A DNA stretch of 64,000 nucleotides, taken from the NCBI GenBank assembly GCA_013350335.1, contig CM023538.1:51821269-51885268 (forward strand), in the 5' to 3' direction. A program made the translations under genes and the position numbers. This document shows positions 35,101-47,100 of the stretch, one piece after another; position 1 is the stretch's first letter; the number at the start of each line of letters is the position of its first letter. Source of the DNA: Chimonanthus salicifolius (taxonomy: Eukaryota; Streptophyta; Magnoliopsida; Laurales; Calycanthaceae). Under the pieces are notes generated by a model. That model did not search any database and was not told where the DNA came from. It was given only the letters and a program-made list of their open reading frames with translations.

Positions 35101-38100
35101 TTCTCACAGATTGCCGCGCCATTTGCATGATTTGACAAAGACCAATCAAGAGTTTGAGTGGTTGAATAAGCAGGATGACACATTTCAGTTACTGAAACGA
35201 AAAATTTATGAAGTCCTAGTGTTAGCATTACCCAATCTGCATCAACCTTTTGAAGTTGAGGCAGATGCGTCAACATATGCTATGGGAGCTGTCTTGCTTC
35301 AGGATGGTAGACCAGTAGCTTACCATTTTGAGATGTTCAGTGGACCAGTGTTAAATTACCCTACTTATGATAAGGAGATGTGTGCGTTTTATCAAGAAGT
35401 GAAGCATTGGCGTGTATACTTATTGGGGAAGGATTACACACTGACCACAAACCCTTTTAGTTTTTACAGACACAGTCCAAATTGCAGCAAGCTCGTCATA
35501 TGAAGTGGATGTCGTACCTTTAATAGTTTAAAATAGTGATAAAGTACAAAAAAGGAGCCACCAACAAGCTGGCAAACATGTTGTCTAGACCACCTCAGTA
35601 GAGTAGCTCCACTCTATTGGTGGCGATGCAGATCTAGCCCATGGCCCTTATGAGTACACACAAGGTTACAACTCTGATGAGGATTTCAGAGTAGCATATG
35701 AGAAGCTACAACATGGACAATCTACAGAGTTCACACTGAAGGATGGATTGATGTATAAGGGTTCATAGTTGTGCATACCAAAAGATGGAGATCAATTACA
35801 GTGGATTCGGGAGGCTCATACATCTAGAGTGGTAGGTCATTTTGGAGTTGAGAAGACTGCGCTTAATCTTCGCCATGTCTTTTGGCCGAAGATGCAACAG
35901 GATGTAGCTTGTTACATCAGAGGTTGCGTGTTCTGCAACACATCGAAGTCCTCAAACATGAAGTTAGGATTGTACACACCATTACCAGTACCTACGGGGC
36001 CTTGGGAGAGTATTTCAATGGATTTCTTGGGGGGATTGCCAAAAACCAAATCTGGCCATGACTACTTGTTTGTCATAGTAGATCGTTTTAGCAAGATGGT
36101 GGTGCTTGTTCCATGTAAGAAGATAGTGGCAGGAGAGGCAGCAACGAAGTTGTTCTTCAAACATGTATAGAAACATTTTGGATTGCCTTCTTTGATTATC
36201 TCAGATCGGGATAGTCGTTTCCTAAGTCATTTTTGGAACTGATATAGCGGAAGAGGGGAAGGAATCAAAACAAGTCAGTCCCGAAGATTATCGGGTCGCA
36301 CATGTGAGTTGCTTCACATGTGCGAGATGAGACTTAAATGGGTGGTGTCTTGCACAGTGGGGATATAAGGGAATTAGGGTTTACGAATTGGAAAATGGGC
36401 GTGCGATTGGGGTTAAGAAAAGAAAAGGGGAAAAGAACTGGGAAACGAAAGAGGGGGAATGGCAGAAGAGGGATTGCGGACAGAGGGTGCAGGCGGAAGC
36501 AAAAGGGAAAAGGAAAGAAGGAATCGAAGCGAAGGAGATGAGAAAAGGGCAGCAGTATGAAGCGAACCTGGTGGCTGCAAAAAGAGAGAGCTTGTAGCAG
36601 CAGAGGCAACACCTAGAGGAGGCGGAAGCGCGAGTAGGGACAACAAGATCTTGCGACGAGTCTGGGATGAAGCCCAACTTCCTGCAATGGTGTATTCACT
36701 TGGGATTAAGCCCAAGATTCATGACAAGGAACTCGAGTGGAACTGAACTACCAAGGAAGAATCTTCTGCAACTATGGCAGTAAAGAAGATAACCTGTGCT
36801 CGAAAGCAGATAAGCAAATCTTAATCTCATTTCATGATTTCGAAAGAGGTGAGTCCCTATCTTACATCCACAACTATGTATAAGAATACTAGAAACTCAA
36901 AATAGAGAAGTACACAACTAGGGAAAGCCACGAAAGCTGGTTGCCCGACTCTAACACAACTTCTAAACATAACTTGGACTCCTAAATAAACTAGGAAAGC
37001 CACCGACCTGGCTTTCTTAGAAGGACTTCGAAAATAAAAATACTAAAATACAAAAATAGGTGGGTCTCTACTGCGTGTCTTGCACCAGGAACTCTTTGTG
37101 GGGAATGATGAACACTAAGTTGAAGCGGAGCACAACCTTTCGTCAAAAAACAGATGGACAAACAGAGGTTGTGAACAAGACAATGGTGCACATCCTTCGA
37201 GGCTACAATTCCAAGCGCCCAAAAACTTGAGATGAAAACCTACCTTATCTGCAGTTTGCTTTCAATCGTTCTATCCATGGTTCGACACAGAAAATACCTT
37301 TCGAGGTTTGTTTGGGTTACTTGCCTCAAAGCCTTTTTGATTTGGCTTTCACCATTGGAGACAGTCAGTTGGAAGGAAGGGAATAGGAGAACAGAGCCAG
37401 AGCTCAACAGTTCTTGGAGTGGATAACCAAGGTGCACAAGGAAGTTGAAACACATCTGCAACGATCACAGTAGAAGTATAAGGCTCGACATGATCAACAT
37501 CGAGTTAAATGCACATTCCAAGAGGGTGATCTTGTTTGGTTATGACTGAGTAAGGAACAGTTGAACGGAGATCGTAAGAAGCTGAAACCTATCTGCCATG
37601 GGCCGTTCAAAATCATCAAGAAGATTGGAGACAATGCATTCCAGCTCAATTTTCCACCATATATGTAGATGTACTCAGTTATCAATGCTGAGAACTTGAA
37701 GCTATTTGAACCTTCTCTACTTGATGAAGACTCAGATCAGGACACTCGTTTGCCATCTATTGATGATTTGTGGGTAGAAAGAGAAGATCCACTGTCTGAA
37801 GATTGCATTGAGAAGAAGGTGACAGAGACTAGACAGGGGAAGTATGACTCTTTTTCGCATTGGCAGGAAAGGACAACTACCAAGTCAGTCGAAGTGGTAC
37901 AATCGAGTCAAGGGAACCAAAGCATTCCCCCATCTGCAATTCTAGATTTAGCAGGAGCTAAATCCCCTAAACAGGGCGGAGCCATGATCCAGGAGGATCT
38001 TCACATGGAAAAAAAGAAGCAGCATTCAGTCGACTGAAAATGTTATTGATATCCGTCTGTAAACAACAGAGAAGCCTCTGTCGAGGTTCAGTCGACTGAA

Positions 38101-41100
38101 TAAGTTACAGATAAAACCAGGGAAGTCTCTGAAAGACATCAGTAAACAATTCAATAGACTGAATCAGTCTACAGAAAATAAGCATTCAGTAAACTGAATG
38201 ATAATTCAGTCTACTGAAAATGAGAATTCAGTCGACTGAATTATCAATCTACGTACTGAAATGAGAATTCAGTCAACTGAATGATTGATTAACATGTGTG
38301 AGTGTCAGTTTTTTTTTGGCAGTTATTGTCAGTTTTTTTTACTTTTCATGTAAATGGGCAGTTCTTAGCAGTTGGGACGCACCAGAAAGTCTGTACATGA
38401 GAGTTTGAAGTAGAAAGAAGAAAAAAAGAGAGGAAGGATTTTCTTCCCAAATCTTCTCTCTCTCTCTCTCTCTATCTCTCACCCTCCAACTCCTGCACTT
38501 CCACATTTAGAATCCTTTTGCGGATCATTCTCCTCGAAAGGTCTTTGATCTATCTTGAATAATTTGAGCGGTTGCATGTTCAACAGTCATACACTTTTAA
38601 ACCGTGTCTAGATATCTATTTCCATTTACTTTTTCTGGCATAATGACCGCTTTAACGGCATGGTTGAGTTTTTCCAGACATTAGAAAGTGGAGTGGAAAA
38701 CCAACTTCCCTATCCTCTCCCATAACAGAATGGTTTCCTTAAAATGATCCTTTAGGTAGGAAAATCTACTTTTGCACATGTATCAACACATATTTTCATT
38801 GAAAATCACATCTTTCAGCAAATATGGGAAAATAAAAAGTGGGTTTGAAAACCTTAATTTTTGTGCAAAAGCGATTTTTCATTGAAAATCATGTTTTTAA
38901 TGAAAAACACAAACATACTCTAAAGGAACTTTGGAAGATATGTTACTTGATCACCTGTGAAACTTGATTGTTAAATTGTGCCAGGGGATTGTTATAAGCT
39001 GCATTATGGTCTTGATCTAGTGATATTGAAACTTACAGCACTGATGCATTTTTTACTGTGAATGGTACTGATGCAGAAAGTGTTTACTTTCTTCATGAAG
39101 TGCAGGTCACTGTCCATGTGAAGGGTAAAACGGAATGTTATGAATGCCAACCCAAGCCCACTCCAAAGACATACCCTGTCTGCACCATCACTAGTACTCC
39201 ATCCAAGGTTATGCCTGTGGGACAAGAGCAATTTTCAATCATGCATTCTTCACTCTTCTATTTATATTGATACATGCTTGCAATTTTATTTTTTATTTTT
39301 GAAACAGAGACAGAAATAGTATTATTAAAGAAAAGGAGAATACATCGTCTAGAGGCTCATATAAGAGAGCTATACAAGAGTTGTTTTGAATAAAACAAAA
39401 CTACAACAAAGCAAACATATACACCAAAACATGCAAAATAAAAGGCAAAACCCATCCCAATACACCCTATACAAGGATCACACAATCCTCCAACTATAGG
39501 AACTCCAAGACCACCGTTTGCTTCTCCACTCGAAACTTGCAAGTGTCCCTTTGCTCCCTCCCTATTGTTTCCATTTATATTTATATTGTTTCATACAAAT
39601 GAAAATCTAAATAAAATCCCTGATCATTGACCCAACATAATGTTTTTATCTTGACCTATAATGCTTCTTTGTGTGAGAATCACACAAAATTGGGCTTGTT
39701 GGAAAGGTTATCAAATGATCATCCACTGGATCCAATTTTATATCATTTAGATATCAAATTATAACAAAACTATAACCATTATTTAAAGTCATGAAAATAG
39801 ATCCATAGATGGGCATGTACCCATGAGATTATTCTCACCTCCACGGGGGTGGGGATACCCATGTTATTCAAAAAAAAAAAAATGATGGGTATAAAACCAC
39901 ATATGGTGGTCATGAATATGGAGAAATAAAATGGTGGAATTAATTTTTGATCTTGCAGTAGCCTCTGATCTTTCCATAGAAAATATGTTTTTTTTTTTTT
40001 AAAAAAAGAAGTTGAACACCTTATTACCTTTAAATGTGGGGAATTTATGTCTCGAATATATTACCTTCTACTTAGACTTAGGGAAGTGACTCGTTGCAAG
40101 GACTGTAAAGTCATTCTTAGAGAAATCCTTATGACTTAGGATAGACTTTTAGCTTTGGACGTGTATCACAAGAGTAAATTAATAAGAAGACAACAAAGAT
40201 TTCTCTAAAAATTAGATGGTGGAATTTGAAAAGGGAGAAACTAGAAACTCTCAAGGATAGGGTTCTAAGGAACAAGGGATGATGATTTGGACCCTACTGA
40301 GTTGTGGGATAAAATGTTTAGGCTTATTAAGAGAATAGTCAAAGAGGTTTAGGTAAAACTAAGCAAAATAGAATAAGTATGCATAAAGACATGTGGTGGT
40401 GGAATACAAATATGCAAAGGGCCATTAGTAAGAAGAAAGCCCAATTCAAGCTATGGAAGATTAGAAGAATTCATGAAAAATTACTACCTAAGTGGTAAGT
40501 AAAGCCAAATACAAAATCTATGATGACTTATTTGCACAATTAGGAACAAAGGAGTGAGAAAAGGGAATCTATTAACAGGCTAAGGTATGGGAGCGGAGGA
40601 GTGGACATTTTAATCACATTAGATGTATTAAGGACGGAAACCAATGGGTTTAGTTAAAGATAAAAAAATAAAGAAAAGGTGGGAAACTTATTTTAAAGAC
40701 CTTTTGCATATAGAATTTGAAAGGGAAGTTCAAATAGCAGTAGCAATGAGAAGATGGTGAATAAAATATTAGAAACAAAAGTAAACTTAGTTTTGAAAAA
40801 GATGAAGAAACACAAATGCTGAGACTGGATTATATCCTTGTCAAGGTTTGAACTGTACTAGGTGAAATTGAAGTGTGTTGGTTGACCTGATTGTTCAACA
40901 AAGTTTTAACCTAAGAATGAATATCTAATGAGTAGCGCAAAGTATGGTGGTCCCATTTTATAAGAACTAATGAGATGATCAATTTGTTTAAGTTTTCATG
41001 CTATTAAATTGATGGATCACACTGTGAAACTTTGGGACAAGGTAATATAGGCTTGTCTAAGACAAGAGTCAAATATATTAGAAAATCAATTTGGATTTAT

Positions 41101-44100
41101 GCCGGTAAGTCAACATTGGAAGCTATCTTTGTACTAAAACAACTCTAAGAAATTTAGGGAGAGGAGGAAGAACCTATATATGGTTTTTATAAACTTAGAA
41201 AGGCTTATGATAAATTCCCGAGGAAATTGATATGGAAAACATTAAAAAATAAACAAATTCTTAATGAATACGTAAATATTAGACAAGATATGTATGATTG
41301 AGAGACTACTAGTGATGCATGGACACGTGCATTAGGTCCATGTGCAAGTTTAGACAATGAACGAGGACTGACATTGCATGGGAAGATGGAGGACACAACT
41401 AACTTTCCATCATCTCTTTCTTTTTTTGGGGAAAAAAATATAGATAGATAGAATAGATAGACAGATAGATTTTAGCATGATGCAATTTATTTTGAATTCC
41501 TTAGTTGCTGCGTTTTCTTTTGATTTCCATCGTTTGTTTGCATGAGGTACCTCTTGTCTTACTTTTTTTATTTTACAAATTTCTTTCATTTTTTCACAAG
41601 TTTATTTCATTTTCTTAATGTAATTTTATCTTTTGAAATCTCGAAGCACTTACTGATCAATTAAACGATATTAGTTAAATATATATAAATATTTATTGGT
41701 TCTAGTTATAGGAAAACAAAAAAAGAAAATTGTTAAATCTAGACGCAAAGAGTTATTGGCCCAATTGAATAACTTTAGTTAAATATATAAATACTTTTTT
41801 TGACATAATAAATATCTAAATTCAATTGATCCATGGGTTTCCTACAAAGTGGGCCCACTTAAATTATATGTGCTTAGTAGTTTTATGATGGTTTTAAGTT
41901 AATCATGTCAAAATTATGAAATGATGCCTTTGGTAATGTCGAATTGGATCAAATGATAAAATTTTCCTTTTAATCAAAATTTAAATAACATTAAATTAAT
42001 TAGGAGGACCTTATATATCACTATATATACATATAAATATAATATGTGATGTCCTCATTGTCCCTGTTCCCTCGTTCTAAATTTTTGAACATGGCTTGTC
42101 CCGTGCCCCATATTGGTTTGTGTGACCATATTTGGGCATCGTAAGTTACAACAACGTGCGGAGAGACTGCAGAGTTCCCAATTTGAGTGGGACTCCACCA
42201 AGGTTTTGTGTTAATTTTGTACTTGTTTGCATTAATCATGGATAACTTAACATTAGGAATCTCGAATGAAGTGTCGTGGTTTCTGTTTTGAAGATGATAT
42301 AGTAATATAGTACTAATTTCTAAAATAAAACAACAACTTAATAATAAGTTGGAATCTTGGAGGGAAACATTCAAGACAAATGGTCTAAAAATTAGTAAAC
42401 CAACTAAAATTAGAAATGACCTAGTATCATAGTATGGTAAGTTTAAATACTTAGGTTCTGCAATTGAATCTCGTGGAGGATCTCGCTTAGATGTAACTAA
42501 TAGGATGGTATTGGGTGGGCAGCATGTAGATAAGCTATCAGAGTCCTGTCTCGATAAGAGAGTCCCACATTGTTTAAAGAGATGATTTTATAGAACAATT
42601 ATCAAGACCGCGAGGCTCTATGGAGTAGAGTGTCGAACAATTAGAAATGATCACATTAGGGACGATTTAAAGATTGCCCTAATAGATCAAAATGAGAGAG
42701 AACTTCTTTAGGTGGTATGGTCATGCAAGTAGAAGACTAAAGACTGGTCCCAATACGTAGAGTTGAAAGGTTACAAATTGCAGACAGAAGGAGGAGAAGT
42801 GGACTTGTGAAAACGTGGAGAGAAGGGATAAAGAAAGACACAATTTAAAGATTGCCCTAATAGATCAAAATGAGAGAAACTTCTTTAGGTGGTATGGTCA
42901 TGCAAGTAGAAGACTAAAGATGGTCCCAATATGTAGAGTTGAAAAGTTACAAATTGCAGACAGAAGGAGAAGTGGACTAGTGATAAACGTGGAGAGAAGG
43001 GGTAAAGAAAGACATAGCAGATAGGGGAGTGACTGACTTCATGGTTTGTCATCATCATCATTATCATCTTAGCCATTTTTTCCCATCAACCTTGGGTTGG
43101 CCTTCACATCTGGATGTCACAAACTATCTCCATGGGTTGATTGCCACTTCATGGTTTGTGATGGGGTCAATGGAGAAGTAGAACTTGAAAAACTAACTCC
43201 AAATAGATGGGATTTTGACATTTGATAATGATGATGTGACAATACAATTTGGTACAAGTTTTTGGGAACATGTATGGTTGCTCTTTGGCAATGGAGATGG
43301 ATTTGGAAGGCAATATCATATTGTGGGGATTGAAACCTTTTGAAGGAAATGGGAGATCCATCATCATCATCATCATTTCCATAATCCCATCTATTTGGAG
43401 TTGGCTTTTCTAGTTCTATGCAGGAAACGATTCTAGTAGCTATTTGTGGTCCATACGGAAGGAGTACAATACTAGGGTCTTTGATGGTACACAAGAGGTT
43501 GAATTGGAAGTTCTTGAATTGTTAGAGATGAGATTGATTCGAGTGAGTGAAGGTGAAGAAAGAATTCAAAGGGGTTTCATATTCAAATTTATAGAAGTAG
43601 GGGTGGAATTGCATGGAAGAAACCAGTTTAAGTTTTGTTCGTGTTAAACTTAGGTGGGGTGGCTATCGGTAACTGGGTTTGTCAGGTGTAAGGGGAATCC
43701 TTGATGATGTGAGGGAACAAAGGGATTCTTTTAACAATGCTGTAGGTGTTAAAAAGAACCTAATGAAGTTGAGTTGAGCTACCAAAGATGCTTAAATTTT
43801 TTCAAGAAGCACATCCAATGTGAGTTAATCATTGAAGCAGATTTGACAAATACAATAAGTAGAATTTAGAAAGGGCAAAATTTCCACTAAGATTATAGTT
43901 TATAGCAAGGGAGGCAAAATTCACTTTCTGACACTGGGGATCTTCAATTGACATTCAAGGTAAGTTAATTATTATTATTGTTATTATTATTATTATTTTG
44001 AAGACCAAGGTATCTAGACCTCTTAAAGCACTTGACTAATTATTGGGGCATATGCAAACCTCCCAATCCACACACACCGGGTAACACTATGGGAAGTGAC

Positions 44101-47100
44101 CCTTGATGTGTTGACAACGACTTGAACCCAAGTGCATTTCAGGCGGATTTTTGACGGCCAAGCCAACCCTCACGGGTTCAAGGTACGTTGATTATTGAAG
44201 GGGATTTAGCGACCATGATGAACTGGAGTTTGGAAAGGGCAAAAGTTCCATGGAGATCATAGCTTATGGTAAGGGAGGTGAAAATCCAATCACTTTCTAA
44301 CATTTGAGAGGTTTCTATAATATGTTAGAAGAACCACAAATTGTATAGCTGATATTTTTGCAAAGCAAAGGATCTCTAGGCAAGATGCATGCACAAGTTT
44401 CTTTTTGCATTAGTCATTACTTATGCATATCATGGAGAATTGAAAGGTTTAGGAAAGTATAGTACTCCTATATTTCTGTGAAAAATGTCAAAAAAGAAAT
44501 AAAGGAGAAACATGGAGTTCCATCAGAAAGTGTGATGCTAGAGTTCCTTTTGAGGAAGAGCAGTGGTGGAGAAAGGAATCACATTTTGGTTTTGCTACAA
44601 TACTTCCACTTGCAACATCCTTGATACTTCCTCAATTTAGTGGTGGGATTGAGTGGTTGAGAAAATGGGAAAAAGGCTGTCTATTTGGATGGGAAGGAGT
44701 TTATCGATCGGGGATAAAATTGTTTTAATTAAATATGTTCTTTCTAGTCTCCCTGTTTACTTTTTGAGTGTCTTTAAGTGTCCGGTTGTTGTGATTAACA
44801 AGATAGAGAGTATTCAGAATTTTTTTTTTTTGTGGAATGATATGATAGGGATAAGAGAAAGTTCCACTTGGTCACCTGGACTCAGGTTTGTAAGTCTGTG
44901 AAGGAAGGGGAGTTGGGAATTGGGCCTCTTCGGTTGTTTAATATTGCTCTCCTGGGAAAGTGTCTATGGCGATTGGGGGAGCCACCAGACGATCTTTGGA
45001 AGCATATTCTTCATAAAAATTCAGGTTAAATAGCTTGGGATGACAAGTCCCTGTTGATAACAGATGGGTGTCTAGCTTTTGGAAAGGGGTCGGATCTATC
45101 TATATGCTTTTCGACTCATATATTAGGTACCAAGCTTATTCTAGGGAGCATATTCTTTTCTAAAAGGATAGATGGGTGGGAGATGCTCCTTTGGCCTCCA
45201 CCTTTCATGTTCTATTTTCCATAGCTATGGATAAATATGTTAAGGTAAAGGTGTGTTTGGAGATCTGGCATGGTAAGGTTGTTTGGTGTCCACGGTTTAG
45301 AAGGCAGTTGGAGGACTGGATGCTAGAGGATTGGATGTTGTCAAGGCCCAATTGAGTAGTGTTTATATTTTGTGGAGTGGTGAAGATGGGCGAATTTGGG
45401 AACCAGTTTCTCATGGGATCTTTACAGTAAAATCCTTTTTGTAATAAGATGATAATCGTTAGGGAAGTGCCTAGGGTGAACTTGAAAATTTGGAAGGGGG
45501 TTGCCCCTTTCAAGGTGAAGGTGTTTGGATGGTTCAGTGGTCTGGAGAAAATTCTGACTATAGATAACTTGCGGGTGCGTCGTATGCTAATGCATGCCCC
45601 CTAAGGGTGTTTGGCTAATGAGGAGTTTGTCAATCATCTTCTAGTGCATTGTAGATTTGCTTATCAAATTTGGTGCTTCTTTTTTCAGCTGTTAGGTTGG
45701 ATTTTTGTTTACTGAAGTCTTGGTTAGACTTATTTAATTAAGAAGTTATTTTGGATGATAGTTCTTTTATAAAGTCTCTTTGGGTAGGCACTGCTTTTAT
45801 TATTGTGTGGTCGGTTTGGTTGGAAAGCAATTCTTCAAATTTTTTTTTTTTGAATTTACATGTGGGAAACCGCGGGATACCAAGCGTAAAACTCCCATGG
45901 GTGAGCCTACTACCCCTAGGGCACACTAAGGTTAGGCCATGCACCAAGGTTAGGCCATGGGGGCTCGAACCCGCAACCTTCCGCTTCCTGAGGCGGGAGG
46001 CAACCAGTTGAGCTACACGGAGAGAGTCTTCTGTTTCGCACCTCTTTGAAGTTATTAAGAGTAGAGTGGCTTGGTGGATGGTGGGTTCTAGAAAATTCAG
46101 GGTAGTAGTGATCTCAAATATTTGTCGAGCTTGGAACTCAATGGATCATTTCTTGCCTCACTTAGCTCCGGTTAGGTCAGTGGCTTGGTCTCCTCCTGTG
46201 GTGGGCTTTCTTAAACTTAACTTTGATGGAAGTTGTGTGCAAGAGGCTAGTTTAACAAGTTATGGAGGAATTACTCGGAACGGACTTGGTGTTATGATGC
46301 TATCTTTTGCGGGTCCTCTCAACAATGGCTCTGTGTTTGATGTAGAGTTATATGCTTTATGGAGGGGTATGGTGGCGTTAGAAGAGTTAGGAGCAGTTGG
46401 GAGTCTCTTAGAAGGTGATTCTAAGATTGTTTTCGGGTGGGCTGCGGGGTCTCTGTCCTTGATGTTATCTAAGATAAAATTGACAGGATTCGACATTCCA
46501 TGGTGTCTTATGGATATTCAATATCTTGGGCTCCTCGCTCGGCAAATTCAGAGGCTGATGAATTGGCTCATTAGGGTGTTACTCTATCTTTGGAGATTGT
46601 GAATACGTTGTTGTAATTTTGGGAGTGTTTCATCATGTTTGCTTTTTTTTGGGTTGCTTGTGTTATGTGCTTGCTCCTTTTTGTTGATGTTTCCCTTTTT
46701 TCTTGATTAATGAAGTTAACTTAAAAAAAAAAAACTTTGGCTTATATGAGAGGGAAAAATATGATTTTTTGGAAAAGTTACTTGCATGTAAAGTAGAAAA
46801 CAACCTCTAAAAGGATGGGAAGCTAAGTGACACCACAAGTTTCCTTTTTTTTCTTTTCTTTTCTTTTTTTGTTTTGAGAGGGGGAGGAGGGGGGGGGGGG
46901 GGGAGGGGTAAAATGGAGAATGGACACAAAATGTCCAGAAAAATTGAGTGGAGGAAACACAATATTTTTGGTGTGGTTCAACTAGATTGGTTTCTTCAAG
47001 AACTAAATTATCATCGTTGGAGTTGAACAAAATCATTGCGTGGCTTCTTGTGTTTCCAGTAGCATAATTCATTGACTAGGACCAAGAGTAGGCTTCTCCA

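Larger units (their letters stand above)
31994..38527 (+). mobile_element. Gypsy-type LTR retrotransposon, structurally complete but inactive
   Basis: The 6.5 kb element has paired LTRs (31994-32521, 37985-38527), exact target duplication TTCTC (31989-31993 and 38528-38532), a tRNA-iMet primer site TGGTATCAGAGCCAGG just after the 5' LTR, and a purine tract ACAGGGCGGAGCCA before the 3' LTR. The order gag, CCHC knuckle, protease, reverse transcriptase, RNase H, integrase is the Gypsy order. Stops, frame breaks, a 50-bp duplication in reverse transcriptase and a solo LTR in integrase (36240-37087) disable it. No chromodomain is seen. Confidence 0.95.
27585..39105 (+). other. UBA2 intron 4 (11.5 kb)
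   Basis: In order: (TA)n near 27762-27784; an L1-type RNase H fragment on the - strand (27783-28570); tandem copies of an unknown 0.9 kb repeat (28600-30690); non-genic sequence (30700-31990); a Gypsy element (31994-38527) with a solo LTR inside; and non-genic sequence to exon 5. Confidence 0.85.

Noticed and set aside
36334..36715. Overlapping 60-100 codon frames on both strands
   Set aside because: They lie in the purine-rich core of the solo LTR at 36240-37087.
39357..39542. A 61-codon frame as a possible LINE 3' end
   Set aside because: No RNase H motif or poly(A) could be made out; left unassigned.
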